Shown here piece by piece: positions 9,055 through 17,655 of a stretch of DNA of 64,000 nucleotides. The notes under the pieces are model-generated. The model had not been told where the DNA came from, searched no databases, and saw nothing but the letters and a program-made list of their open reading frames with translations. Numbering within the stretch: the stretch's first letter is position 1; each line of letters starts with the position of its first letter. Source of the DNA: Acuticoccus sp039034015 (GTDB lineage: Bacteria; Pseudomonadota; Alphaproteobacteria; Rhizobiales; Amorphaceae); the NCBI GenBank assembly GCA_039034015.1, contig JBCCBM010000001.1:186001-250000 (forward strand), read 5' to 3'. Position numbers and translations under genes: made by a program.

Positions 9055-9613
9055 GATTGCCGGACGGCGCACGGTGATCGGGTTGGCCGTTCTGGCTGGT
9101 GGTTGAGGGCGACTGGGCGGCGCTTGTGTTGAGCGCCCAGTTGCGCTTTGCGGGGCGGGGCTGATCGCGTCGCGCCACTCGCGGTTGGCTTTGCGGTGCC
9201 GCGGTGGGCCTATGCGTGTCCTGCATGTCGGGCGGACGGAGCCCTTGCGGCGACCGCTGTTCTCGGTAAACCCACACGCAAATTGACGAGGCGCGACATC
9301 GCCCGCCCATCTGTGCGCGGCGATGGGCACTTGCCCCTACGACCACTCATTGCGGCGCGCCTTTCTACCGCCACCTGTCGCGCCGACAAGGTCCGCGCGG
9401 CGCCTGGGCGTCGCCCATACGCGACAAGTCATACCGGCGCGCCTTTGGATTGACCCATTGTGCGCCGGTAAAGCCCGCGCGGCGCCTGAGCGTCACCCCC
9501 ACGCGACAAGTCAAAGACTTGGCGCGTCGGTATCAGATAGTTGGCGCGTTGGGACCAGATCCTTTGCGCGACGTGGGGGCGCCCGGCGCGGTGATGGCGT
9601 CGGGGCTTCAGAC
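9055..9613. other. 559-bp gene-free region containing diverged repeats
   Basis: This lies between two convergent genes (coiled coil and dgcN). There is no credible gene on either strand. It contains an 82-bp imperfect direct repeat (9354-9517) and several shorter echoes of the same GCGCG-rich words. No clear T-tracted terminator was found for either flanking gene. Confidence 0.5.
9354..9517. repeat. Two-copy 82-bp imperfect direct repeat
   Basis: Copies at 9354-9435 and 9436-9517. Both begin GGCGCGCCTTT, share CGCGCGGCGCCTG about 45 bases in, and end near GCGACAAGTC, all at an offset of exactly 82. The middle of each copy has diverged. The words also resemble decayed alternating-palindrome intergenic repeats. 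Confidence 0.65.
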
Positions 9614-10645
9614 TCACGCGGTGAGGGCGTCGGCCAGCGTGTCGGCGCCGAAGCGGACGGGGTCGGTGGTGGGGCGGCCGGTGGCGTCGGCGGTCTCGGC
9701 GAGGGCGCGGGTGGCGGCGGCGTCGTCGAGGCCGCGGGTGTTGAGGGCGATGGCCACAACCCGGGCGGAGGTGAGGGCGCCGGCGGCAGGGGCGACGGCC
9801 TCGTAAAGGGCAATCACCTCGGAGAGTGGGGGGACGGGGACGTGGTCGAGCGTGTCGAGATGGGCCATGCCGGCGCGGTGGCACAGGATCATCGCGTTGG
9901 CGCAAGAGCCGCGCAGGAGCGGCAGTGTTGCCGTGGAACCGGGGTGCAAGAGCGAGCCTTGGCCCTCGATGATCTGGATGGCGTGGTCGCCGGCGGCCAT
10001 CACCATGCGCTCCACGGCGCCGGAGGCATGATCGACCCGAAAAGCGTCAAGGGGGATGCCGGTGCCGGTGATGGCAATGCCGATTTGGCCGCTGGCGAGG
10101 AAGACCGCATCTTCGCCCCGGGCGCGTAAGGTTTTCCAGACTTCTAGGCCTGCGGTCATTTTGCCGATGGCCATGTCGGTGCCGACCATGAGGCAGCGGG
10201 TGTTTTGTAGCGTTGCCGCACGCGCCGTTGCGATGGCGGGGAGGTCGCCGACGGGAGTGCGAAGGTCCCAGACAAACTGGGTCTCAGCAAGGGTTGGGAA
10301 GCGGGGGGCGAGGGCATCGTGGAGGCCGTTCACGACGCTGAGGCCGGCGGCGATGGCGCGTTCCAGCATCGCCATCCACGCGGCGGGGAGGCGGCCGCCG
10401 GAGGGGGCGGTGCCGAGGACCAGGACTTCGGCGCCGCGGGCGATGGCGTCCTCAAGCGCGGCGACGATGGGGATTTTTGCGCCGATGCCGAAGAAGTCGG
10501 CGGCGGTTTTGCCGGCGGCGTGGCTGTCGATGATCGCAACCACCGGGTTTTGGCCGTAGCGCACGATGCCTTCGGTCATTTTCGCGTTGAGGAGGCCCAT
10601 GGTCGCTTCGGCATAAAGGGCGATCTTCTTCGTGGGCTCAAGCAT
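9614..10645 (-). CDS. dgcN: DUF1611 family D-glutamate N-acetyltransferase (DgcN-like)
   Basis: 343 residues from the ATG at 10645. The protein has a DUF1611 layout: an N-terminal Rossmann-like half and a C-terminal P-loop-like half with GTDMAIGKMTAGLEV. DUF1611 proteins next to a DgcA-type racemase are known as DgcN, which N-acetylates D-glutamate so that the racemase can convert it to N-acetyl-L-glutamate. The start overlaps the dgcA stop by 8 bases (ATGCTTGA), giving tight translational coupling. It is the last gene of the long minus-strand operon starting at 20242. Assignment rests on the pairing as much as on the sequence. Confidence 0.8.
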   Translation of the reverse strand: MLEPTKKIALYAEATMGLLNAKMTEGIVRYGQNPVVAIIDSHAAGKTAADFFGIGAKIPIVAALEDAIARGAEVLVLGTAPSGGRLPAAWMAMLERAIAAGLSVVNGLHDALAPRFPTLAETQFVWDLRTPVGDLPAIATARAATLQNTRCLMVGTDMAIGKMTAGLEVWKTLRARGEDAVFLASGQIGIAITGTGIPLDAFRVDHASGAVERMVMAAGDHAIQIIEGQGSLLHPGSTATLPLLRGSCANAMILCHRAGMAHLDTLDHVPVPPLSEVIALYEAVAPAAGALTSARVVAIALNTRGLDDAAATRALAETADATGRPTTDPVRFGADTLADALTA

Positions 10646-11675
10646 TGGAGAGGGCGGCTCCATGGCCGGGGACGTTTTGGGGGATGATGGCGCCGTCCGT
10701 CATGGGGGCGCCTGTGGCGGGGTCTGGGTCGAGGTTGAGGTGGGAGTCAAGGTCAATAAAATCAAAGAGTTCGGAGAGGGCGGCGCCCGCCGCGATGGAG
10801 ACCGCGCTTTCGCCCATGCAGCCGATCATGGTTTTGAGATCGAAGGCGCGGGCGGTGGCGACAATGCGCAGCGCCTCGGTGATGCCGCCGCACTTCATGA
10901 GTTTGAGGTTTACGCCGTCCACCGCGTGCGCAAACGCGGGAATGTCGGCGGACATGACGCACGATTCGTCCACGAAGATGGGGAGCGCGCGGTCCTTGAA
11001 GAGCGACGGGAGTTGGTCCTCGGCGCCTTTGACCAGCGGTTGTTCGATGTATTCGACGCCGCGTTCGGCGAGCCACGCCATCATGTGACGGGCATCTTCG
11101 AGTGACCAGCCGCCGTTGGCGTCCACGCGGAGGATGGGGTTTTGGGTGCCGAGCGCCTCGGTGACGGCGGCGAACATGGCTTTGTCGGCCTCGATGCCGG
11201 CGGGATTGCCAAGTTTGATTTTGAGCGCGCGGGCGCCTTTTTCGAGGAGGAGGGGGACGCGCTCACGCACCACGTCGGGCGGGTTGAGGCCCACGGTGAG
11301 CGAGGTGGGGACGGCGCGGGGGGCAAGGCCGAGGAGGCGGTGGAGGGGAAGGCCCGCCTGTTTGGCGCGAAGGTCCCAAAGGGCAATGTCGAGGGCGGCT
11401 TGGGCGCAAGGGGCAAGGTTGGCGCGGGATGCGTTTTGCCAGGTGGCGTGGATGGATGACCGGTCGAGGCCACCCGGCAGGAAGGCGCGGAGCTGGCGCT
11501 CGCCTTCCTCCGCGGTGTCGGCGCCCTCGGTGGGGCCGGGCGCCATTTCGCCCCAGCCGGTGTGGCCGTCTTCGGTGACGGCGACGAAGAGATTGTCGGA
11601 CCCGGTGAACGTGCCGCGGCTGATGGTGAGCGGGAAACGCTTTTTGAGGTGGACGGTCTTGAAGGTGACGTTCAT
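10638..11675 (-). CDS. dgcA: Enolase-superfamily N-acetyl-D-glutamate racemase / dipeptide epimerase (DgcA-like)
   Basis: 345 residues from the ATG at 11675 (MNVTFKTVHL); an upstream in-frame start adds only nine unlikely residues. It belongs to the enolase superfamily, muconate-lactonizing subgroup: K-x-K in ALKIKLG, metal ligands in RVDANGGW, IEQPL and FVDES, and the second catalytic Lys in NLKLMKCGG. This is the signature of dipeptide epimerases and of DgcA. Pairing with a DUF1611 gene favours N-acetyl-D-glutamate racemase. It lies 54 bp downstream of the deacetylase-like gene in the same operon. Confidence 0.82.
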   Translation of the reverse strand: MNVTFKTVHLKKRFPLTISRGTFTGSDNLFVAVTEDGHTGWGEMAPGPTEGADTAEEGERQLRAFLPGGLDRSSIHATWQNASRANLAPCAQAALDIALWDLRAKQAGLPLHRLLGLAPRAVPTSLTVGLNPPDVVRERVPLLLEKGARALKIKLGNPAGIEADKAMFAAVTEALGTQNPILRVDANGGWSLEDARHMMAWLAERGVEYIEQPLVKGAEDQLPSLFKDRALPIFVDESCVMSADIPAFAHAVDGVNLKLMKCGGITEALRIVATARAFDLKTMIGCMGESAVSIAAGAALSELFDFIDLDSHLNLDPDPATGAPMTDGAIIPQNVPGHGAALSNA

Positions 11676-11729
11676 GGGGCTCCAACCCCCCGGCGGTGGC
11701 ATGGGCCGGGTCGTTCGTGGTTCGCGGCG

Positions 11730-12758
11730 TTAACGTCCCATCGCGCCGGTGAGGACGCTGGTGAGGTTTTGGCCGAGCGCTCCGCCCACATAGCCGCCTT
11801 CTTGCACGAGGACGAGGGGGAGGCCGGTTTGGTGAAGGGTCGCGCCGATGGTGGCAAACCCTTCGGTGGTGACGGCAAGGCCCTTAAAAGGGTCGTCGAT
11901 GTGGGCGTCGAGGCCGAGGGCGACCACCAGGATGGTGGGGCTGAAGGTTTTGATGCGGCGGAGTGCGGTTTTTAGGGCGGCTTGGAAGGTGGCGTCGTTG
12001 GCGCCTTTTGGGAGGGGGAGGTTGAGGTTTGCGCCCAGGCCCGCGCCGGTGCCGCGCTCTTGGGGGTGGCCCCAAAAGAAGGGGTAGAAACGGGCGGGGT
12101 CGGCGTGGAGGGAGACGGTGAGGATGTCGGCGCGGTGGTTGAAGATCGCTTGGGTGCCGTTGCCGTGGTGGACGTCGAGATCGAGGATCGCGGGGCGGTG
12201 GCCTCTGGTGCGCAGGTGCTCGGCGGCAATGGCGGTGTTGTTGAGATAGCAAAAGCCGGCGGCAGCGTCCGCGAAGGCGTGGTGGCCTGGTGGGCGGGAA
12301 AGGGCGTAGGCGATCGGGGCGCCGGCGGCGACGCAATCGGCCGCGGCGAGGGCGGTTTGGGCGGACCAGTAGGCGGCGTCCCACGTTTGTGCGTCGATGG
12401 GGCAGGAGCCGTCGGCCATGTGCCAGCCGGCTTGGGCGGCGGCGGATTGGGGGTAGGCGGCGGTGCGCGTCAGGGGGTGGACGGCGGGGATGACGGCCTC
12501 GGATGCGCCCTTGATGCGGCGCCAGCGGGTGTGGATGTGTTGGAGAAAATCCAGGTATTCTGGGGTGTGGATGGCGGCGATGGGGGCAAGGCCGCGGTCT
12601 TCTGGCCGCGCGAAGGTGGCGCCGGCGGCTTTTGCGCCGGCCATCAGGTGGTCGATGCGCTCTGGCACCTCGGGGTTGTTGTCGAAGGCGCCGTTGACGA
12701 GGGTTTGCGGCGGGGCGTGGGCGCGCTGGCGGGGGTCGAAGAAGGCCTTTATCGGCAT
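11730..12758 (-). CDS. Histone-deacetylase-superfamily amidohydrolase (acetylpolyamine amidohydrolase-like)
   Basis: 342 residues, the usual length for bacterial class II deacetylases. Zn-site motifs are intact: RPPGHHA (tandem His), LDLDVHHGNGT (Asp and His ligands), ALGLDAHIDDP (third ligand Asp) and EGGY near the C-terminus with the transition-state Tyr. Bacterial members deacetylate acetylpolyamines or other small acetamides. The start overlaps the BKACE stop by one base (TGATG), so it is part of the Liv/aminotransferase operon. With dgcA/dgcN downstream, a role in removing the acetyl group from an intermediate is possible but unproven. Confidence 0.85.
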   Translation of the reverse strand: MPIKAFFDPRQRAHAPPQTLVNGAFDNNPEVPERIDHLMAGAKAAGATFARPEDRGLAPIAAIHTPEYLDFLQHIHTRWRRIKGASEAVIPAVHPLTRTAAYPQSAAAQAGWHMADGSCPIDAQTWDAAYWSAQTALAAADCVAAGAPIAYALSRPPGHHAFADAAAGFCYLNNTAIAAEHLRTRGHRPAILDLDVHHGNGTQAIFNHRADILTVSLHADPARFYPFFWGHPQERGTGAGLGANLNLPLPKGANDATFQAALKTALRRIKTFSPTILVVALGLDAHIDDPFKGLAVTTEGFATIGATLHQTGLPLVLVQEGGYVGGALGQNLTSVLTGAMGR

Positions 12759-13684
12759 CAGAACGCGACCTTGTCAGCGCCTTTGAGGGCGAGGAGGGCG
12801 CGGGCTTCGTCGGGGGTTGCGATGGTGCGGCCCAGCGCCTCTACCATGGTGCGCACTTTTGCCACCTGTTCGGCGTTGGAGACGGCGAGGCGGCCCTTTT
12901 CGATATAGAGATTGTCTTCCAGGCCGACGCGCACGTGGCCGCCCATGGCGGCGGAGATGGCGGCCATGGGGAATTGGGCGCGGCCTGCGCCCAAGACTGA
13001 AAACTCTGTGTCTTCTCCGAAGTATTTGTCGGTGAGGCTCTTCAGGTACGTCAGTGTTTCAGGCTCTGGGGCCATGCCGCCCAGGACGCCGAAGACGAAT
13101 TGGATGAAGAGGGGCGGGGTTGCGAGGCCGCGGTCCACGAAGTGTTTGAGCATCGTAAGGTGGCTGAGGTCGTAACACTCGAATTCGAAGCGGGCGCCGC
13201 GCTGCTCTCCCATTTCGTCCAAGATGTGGGCGATGTCGCGGGGGGTGTTTTTGAAGACGAGATCGTCGGTGCCGCGTAAAAATGGCTCTTCCCAGTCGAA
13301 CTGCCAGGCGCGGGGGCGCTCGGCCATGGGGTAGAGGGCGAAATTCATGCTTCCCATGTTGAGGGAGCACATTTCGGGTTCTGCCGCGAGGGGGCCGGCG
13401 AGGCGATCGGAGAGCGGCATTGTGGCGCTGCCGCCGGTGGAAAGGTTGAGGATGGCGTCGGTGCCGGCGCGGATTTTGGGGAGGAAGGCGAAAAAGTCGT
13501 CGGCCTTGGCGGAGGGGCGGCCGTCGTGCGGGTTGCGGGCGTGGAGGTGGAGGATGGCGGCGCCCGCGTTGGCGGCGGCGATGGCCTCGTTCGCAATGTC
13601 GTCCGGGCGCCAGGGGAGATGGGGCGAGAGGCTTGGGGTGTGGATGGAGCCTGTGATGGCGCAGGTGATGATGATGGGGGCCAT
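12758..13684 (-). CDS. BKACE-family beta-keto acid cleavage enzyme (DUF849)
   Basis: 308 residues. The N-terminus ITCAITGSIHTPS and the zinc-binding HLHARNPHDGRPS are diagnostic of the Kce/BKACE family, which condenses a beta-keto acid with acetyl-CoA to give acetoacetate and a new CoA ester. The substrate class within the family cannot be assigned by eye. It is coupled by one-base overlaps to the aminotransferase upstream and the deacetylase downstream. This fits a pathway in which an amino group is removed first and the resulting keto acid is then cleaved. Confidence 0.88.
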   Translation of the reverse strand: MAPIIITCAITGSIHTPSLSPHLPWRPDDIANEAIAAANAGAAILHLHARNPHDGRPSAKADDFFAFLPKIRAGTDAILNLSTGGSATMPLSDRLAGPLAAEPEMCSLNMGSMNFALYPMAERPRAWQFDWEEPFLRGTDDLVFKNTPRDIAHILDEMGEQRGARFEFECYDLSHLTMLKHFVDRGLATPPLFIQFVFGVLGGMAPEPETLTYLKSLTDKYFGEDTEFSVLGAGRAQFPMAAISAAMGGHVRVGLEDNLYIEKGRLAVSNAEQVAKVRTMVEALGRTIATPDEARALLALKGADKVAF

Positions 13685-15018
13685 CAGGGAAGGCCGTTTG
13701 CGGCGCTGAACGCCGTTAGGGAGGCGTCCAGCTTTTCGATGAGTTCGTCGACGTCTGCCTCAGTGGTGATCAGCGGGGGCGCAACCACGAAATGGTCGCC
13801 CGTGTGGCCGCCGCGGGTACGACGGGCGTAGACGATGAGGCCGTTGGCGTAGGCGGTTTCGACGAAGGTGTCGTAGGCGTTGAGCGCTGCGGGGAGGGGC
13901 GCGAGGGTGGCGCGGTCGGACACGAGCTCGAAGGCGAGGAGGAGGCCTGTGCCGCGCACATCGCCGATGAGGGCGTGGCGGTTCATGAGGCCGGTCATGC
14001 GGGTTTTGAGGGTTGCGCCGATTTTGTTGGCGTTTTCCATGAGGTTGTGGCGGTCGATCTCGTCCATGACGGCAATGCCGGCGGCGCACGCGAGGGGGTT
14101 GCCGCCATAGGTGAAGCCGTGGGGGAAGCCGCCGGCGTCCATGACAGCGTCCACAATCTCGTCTTTGGCGATGACGGCGCCGAGCGCCACGTAGCCGCCG
14201 CCAAAGCCCTTTGAGACGGTGATGAGGTCGGGCGTGACGCCCCAAAGGTCGCCCGCGAAGAAGGTGCCGACGCGGCCGCCGCCAGACACCACCTCGTCGT
14301 GGATGAGGAGGACGCCGTGGCGGTCGCAAATGGCGCGTATTTCTTGGAGGTAGCCGGCTGGGGGGACGAGGGCGCCGGTGGAGGCGCCGCCGACGGGCTC
14401 GACCAGGAAGGCGAGGACGGTGCCCGGGCCCTCGGCGAGGATTTTGTCCTCCAGCATCGCGGCGTAGTGGTGGCCTGTGGCGGGGTCGGTGGGGTCGAGA
14501 CCGTCCAGATACGCGCGGGGGGCGGGGATTTTTGGCATCTCGCGCATCAAGGGGGCGTAGGGCGCGGTCATGGGGGCGTAGCCGGTGACGGCGAGGGCGC
14601 CCAGCGTGCAGCCGTGGTAGGCGGGGAAGCGGGAGATGACCTTCCACCGCTCAGCCTCGCCCCGGGCAAGGGCGTGGTTGCGCGCAAGTTTGATGGCGCT
14701 TTCCACCGCCTCGGAGCCGCCGGAGGTGTAGAAGACTTTTGAAAGGCCCTTTGGGGCGCGGGCGGCGGTTTTGGCGGCGAGGCGTTCGGCGGCTTCGCAC
14801 TCAAAGTGCATGCGCATGGCGAAGGTGGCGCGGTCCATTTGGGCGCGCATGGCGGCAAGCACGCTTGCGTTGGAGTGGCCGATGTTCACGACCATCGCGC
14901 CGGAGGAGCCGTCGAGGTAGCGCTTGCCTGTGGTGTCCCAGACATGGACGCCGTCGGCGCGGGCGATTTCGGCCTTTTGCCGGCGCATGTGGAAGAATTG
15001 GTGGCGGTTTTCGCTCAC
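13684..15018 (-). CDS. Class-III PLP-dependent aminotransferase
   Basis: 444 residues, full length for the ornithine/omega-amino acid aminotransferase group. It contains the phosphate-binding segment YTSGGSEAVESA, the Asp that pairs with the PLP nitrogen in LLIHDEVVSGGGR, and the Schiff-base Lys at about residue 270 in ITVSKGFGGGY. Likely substrates are omega-amino compounds or polyamine breakdown products; this is inference. The start overlaps the livF stop (ATGA), tying it to the transporter. Confidence 0.88.
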   Translation of the reverse strand: MSENRHQFFHMRRQKAEIARADGVHVWDTTGKRYLDGSSGAMVVNIGHSNASVLAAMRAQMDRATFAMRMHFECEAAERLAAKTAARAPKGLSKVFYTSGGSEAVESAIKLARNHALARGEAERWKVISRFPAYHGCTLGALAVTGYAPMTAPYAPLMREMPKIPAPRAYLDGLDPTDPATGHHYAAMLEDKILAEGPGTVLAFLVEPVGGASTGALVPPAGYLQEIRAICDRHGVLLIHDEVVSGGGRVGTFFAGDLWGVTPDLITVSKGFGGGYVALGAVIAKDEIVDAVMDAGGFPHGFTYGGNPLACAAGIAVMDEIDRHNLMENANKIGATLKTRMTGLMNRHALIGDVRGTGLLLAFELVSDRATLAPLPAALNAYDTFVETAYANGLIVYARRTRGGHTGDHFVVAPPLITTEADVDELIEKLDASLTAFSAANGLP

Positions 15019-15728
15019 GCGACCCAGAACGCTTTTTCCAGATCGTCAAACTCGCTGGCGGGGCCTTCGAACTTGTTACGGCCCAGTTCCAGGACGTAGA
15101 CGTAGTCGGCGATTTTGAGGGCGTGTCGGATTTCTTGGTCGACCAGCAAAATTGTGAGGTTTTCTTTGCGAAGGTCGGTGAGCATTTCGTAGACTTCTTC
15201 GGCGAGCATTTTTGAGAGGCCTGCCGTCGGCTCGTCCACCAGGAGCATTTTGGGCTCGGCCATCAATGTTCGGCCGATTTCGACCATGCGTTGTTGGCCG
15301 CCTGAGAGTTCGCCGGTGACCTGTTTGCGCTTTTCGCGCAGGACGGGGAAGCGATCGTAGTTGGCCTCGACCTTGCGGCGAACTTCTTTTTTGTTGCTGC
15401 GGAAGGTCCAGCCGCCAAGTTCTAAGTTTTCCTCCACGGTCATGTCTTTGAAGACGCCGGGTTGCTGCGGGATATAGGCAAGGCCGGCGCGGATTTTTTC
15501 AAACGGCGGGATGCTGAGGATGCTTTGGCCCTCCAGCAAAATGTCGCCCTGATTGGGGGTGAGGAAGCCGAAGGCGGCCTTGAGCGCGGTGGATTTGCCG
15601 ACGCCGTTGGCGCCCAGGATGGTGGTGATTTGTCCGCGGCGGGCTTTGATGTCGAGGTCGGACAAGATGTTGAGGTCGCGGTAGTAGCCGACGGAAAGGT
15701 TTTTGAGTTCGAGGACGGCGTCGGTCAT
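15015..15728 (-). CDS. livF: Branched-chain-type ABC transporter ATP-binding protein (LivF family)
   Basis: 237 residues: Walker A GANGVGKST, signature LSGGQQRMVEIGR, Walker B MLLVDEPTAG, and the switch His replaced by Gln (LLVDQEIRH), which is common in LivF. It pairs with LivG at the membrane to drive uptake. It overlaps livG by four bases. Together with 15725-20242 it forms a complete HAAT-family importer, whose ligand is probably not a branched-chain amino acid given the catabolic genes downstream. Confidence 0.9.
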   Translation of the reverse strand: MTDAVLELKNLSVGYYRDLNILSDLDIKARRGQITTILGANGVGKSTALKAAFGFLTPNQGDILLEGQSILSIPPFEKIRAGLAYIPQQPGVFKDMTVEENLELGGWTFRSNKKEVRRKVEANYDRFPVLREKRKQVTGELSGGQQRMVEIGRTLMAEPKMLLVDEPTAGLSKMLAEEVYEMLTDLRKENLTILLVDQEIRHALKIADYVYVLELGRNKFEGPASEFDDLEKAFWVA

Positions 15729-16456
15729 GCGGCGTCCTCCTCGGTGCCCAAATAGGCCTCGATGACGGCGGGGTCGTTTTTGACGGCGTCTGGTTTCCCG
15801 TCGGCGATGAGTTCGCCGAAGTTGAGCACAAGTAGTCGTTCGGACAGGCTGAAGATGGCGTCCATCTGGTGGGAGATGAGGACGATGGCTTTGCCTTCAT
15901 GTTTCATGCGGCGGATGGTGGCGTAGATCACCTCCATGAGGGTGGGGTGCACGCCGGCAAAGGGCTCGTCGAGGATGATGACGTCGGGGTCGAGCATCAT
16001 GAGGCGGCCAAGTTCCAGGAGCTTTTGTTGGCCGCCGGAAAGGGCCTGCGCGTATTCGTTGCGCAGGTGATCGATGGTGAGGAAGGCCAACACTTCCTCG
16101 GCTTTGGCGTGGAGCGCGGGGCCCTGGGCCATGTGGCCGAGCGCGAGGGCGGGGACGAAGAGGTTTTCCAGCACCGTCATGCGGCGGAAGGAGCGGGTGA
16201 CCTGGAAGGTGCGGCCAAGGCCCGCGCGGGCGACCTCAAAGGGGTGGAGCTGATCGATCCGCTGGTCGTTCAGATAGACGGTGCCGCTGGTGGGCTTGAT
16301 GGCGCCGTCCAGGATGTTGGTCATGGTGGTTTTGCCGGCGCCGTTGGGGCCGAGGACGCCGATGAGTTCGGGGCCGTTGATCTCGTAGGTGATGCCTTTG
16401 AGGACGTGATTGCCGCCGAAGCGTTTTTGCAGGTTTGTGACCTTGAGGTGGATCAT
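15725..16456 (-). CDS. livG: Branched-chain-type ABC transporter ATP-binding protein (LivG family)
   Basis: 243 residues from the ATG at 16456, which overlaps the livM stop (ATGA); the frame is open further upstream but without conserved content. Walker A GPNGAGKTT, signature LSGGQQKLLELGR, Walker B VIILDEPFAGVHP, then the switch region VLISHQMD. The LivG-typical insertion between Walker A and the signature is present. Confidence 0.9.
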   Translation of the reverse strand: MIHLKVTNLQKRFGGNHVLKGITYEINGPELIGVLGPNGAGKTTMTNILDGAIKPTSGTVYLNDQRIDQLHPFEVARAGLGRTFQVTRSFRRMTVLENLFVPALALGHMAQGPALHAKAEEVLAFLTIDHLRNEYAQALSGGQQKLLELGRLMMLDPDVIILDEPFAGVHPTLMEVIYATIRRMKHEGKAIVLISHQMDAIFSLSERLLVLNFGELIADGKPDAVKNDPAVIEAYLGTEEDAA

Positions 16457-17646
16457 GCCGTGCGCCCCGCTTGGCGTTTGGCGACCGTTTCTTTGGCAAC
16501 ACCGGAACGGCGGAAGACGTTGATGATGGGCGCGATCAAGCCGTTGCGGAAGAAGCGCAGGGTGATCATGAGAAGGAGGCCGAAGAAGACGAGGCGCCAC
16601 GTGCTCATGTCGACTTCGATGCCGCCGATGGTGAAGGAGGTGCGCAAGACTTCCAGCATGATTTGAAGGAAGATTGCGCCGAGCGCGGCTGCCACGAAGT
16701 TTTCAATCCCGCCGATGACGGCCATGGCCACCACCAGCGACATTTGGAGCAAAAACAGCATGTTGGGCGTGACGATGCCGACATAGTGGGCCTGCACGGC
16801 GCCGGCGGCAGCGGCCATGGCGGTGGTGATCGTAAAGACGTAGACCTTGTAGCGCGTGGTGTTGACGCCGAGGGCGGCCGCAGCGTCCTGGTCTTCGCGC
16901 AGCGCTCGCACGAAGAGACCGAACTTTGAGCGGGCGAGCCAGGTGAGGACCGCGAGGCATAAGATCAGAAGGCCGAACATTGCGTAGTAGGGTGGGATCT
17001 TGTCGGTTGCTTCGAAGGTGCGGCCGAAGACTGTGACGCCATCTTCGAAGAGGGCGGGGAGTTCCATGCCGGCTTGGCCGCGGGTGATGTCGATCTCGGC
17101 GGAGATGACGGCTTTGATGATTTCGGAAAAACCCAGGGTGAAGAGGGCAAGGTATGCGGCGCGCAGGCGCAGCACGAGGAGACCGACGAGGACGCCCGCG
17201 AGGCCGCCCATGAGGGTGCCCAGGATGATGCCGATGAGGACGGGCATGCGGGTGACGGTGACCGAGCCGTCCCAGGCGGCCATCGCTTGGCGCAGGCAAT
17301 CCTGGGAGAGGGTGGTTGAGGTGACCCCGATGGGGTTCACGATGACGAACCAATTGCCGAAGAAGGCGAACTCGCGGCAGATGCCGGTGGGTTCTGAGGT
17401 GATGTAGAAGTAGTGGCAGAAGAGGGCGGTGGTGTAGGCGCCGATGCCCATGAATGCCATGTGGCCGAAGGAGAATTGGCCAGCGTAACCCGCCAGCATC
17501 GACCAGGATGAGGCGAGGATGGCGTAGAAGAACGCTGTGATGAGGACGTGCATCACATAGTCGTAGTTGGTGCCCTGGTAGACGAGGGGGAAGGCGGCGA
17601 AGAAGGCGAGGAGGAGGACGCCGGCGATGTTGGGGATCTGTCGCAT
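16453..17646 (-). CDS. livM: Branched-chain-type ABC transporter permease (LivM family)
   Basis: 397 residues, strongly hydrophobic with eight or more transmembrane segments. It has the family phrase GYAGQFSFGHMAFMGIGAY near the N-terminus and the cytoplasmic coupling segment RALREDQDAAAALGVNTTRYK before the last helices. A hydrophilic insert of about 50 residues after the first helices is slightly longer than usual. The gene ends overlapping livG and starts nine bases after livH. Confidence 0.9.
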   Translation of the reverse strand: MRQIPNIAGVLLLAFFAAFPLVYQGTNYDYVMHVLITAFFYAILASSWSMLAGYAGQFSFGHMAFMGIGAYTTALFCHYFYITSEPTGICREFAFFGNWFVIVNPIGVTSTTLSQDCLRQAMAAWDGSVTVTRMPVLIGIILGTLMGGLAGVLVGLLVLRLRAAYLALFTLGFSEIIKAVISAEIDITRGQAGMELPALFEDGVTVFGRTFEATDKIPPYYAMFGLLILCLAVLTWLARSKFGLFVRALREDQDAAAALGVNTTRYKVYVFTITTAMAAAAGAVQAHYVGIVTPNMLFLLQMSLVVAMAVIGGIENFVAAALGAIFLQIMLEVLRTSFTIGGIEVDMSTWRLVFFGLLLMITLRFFRNGLIAPIINVFRRSGVAKETVAKRQAGRTA

Positions 17647-17655
17647 GGGCGCCCG

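Noticed and set aside
9354..9517. CRISPR-like array
   Set aside because: Only two adjacent long diverged copies, no spacers and no cas genes.
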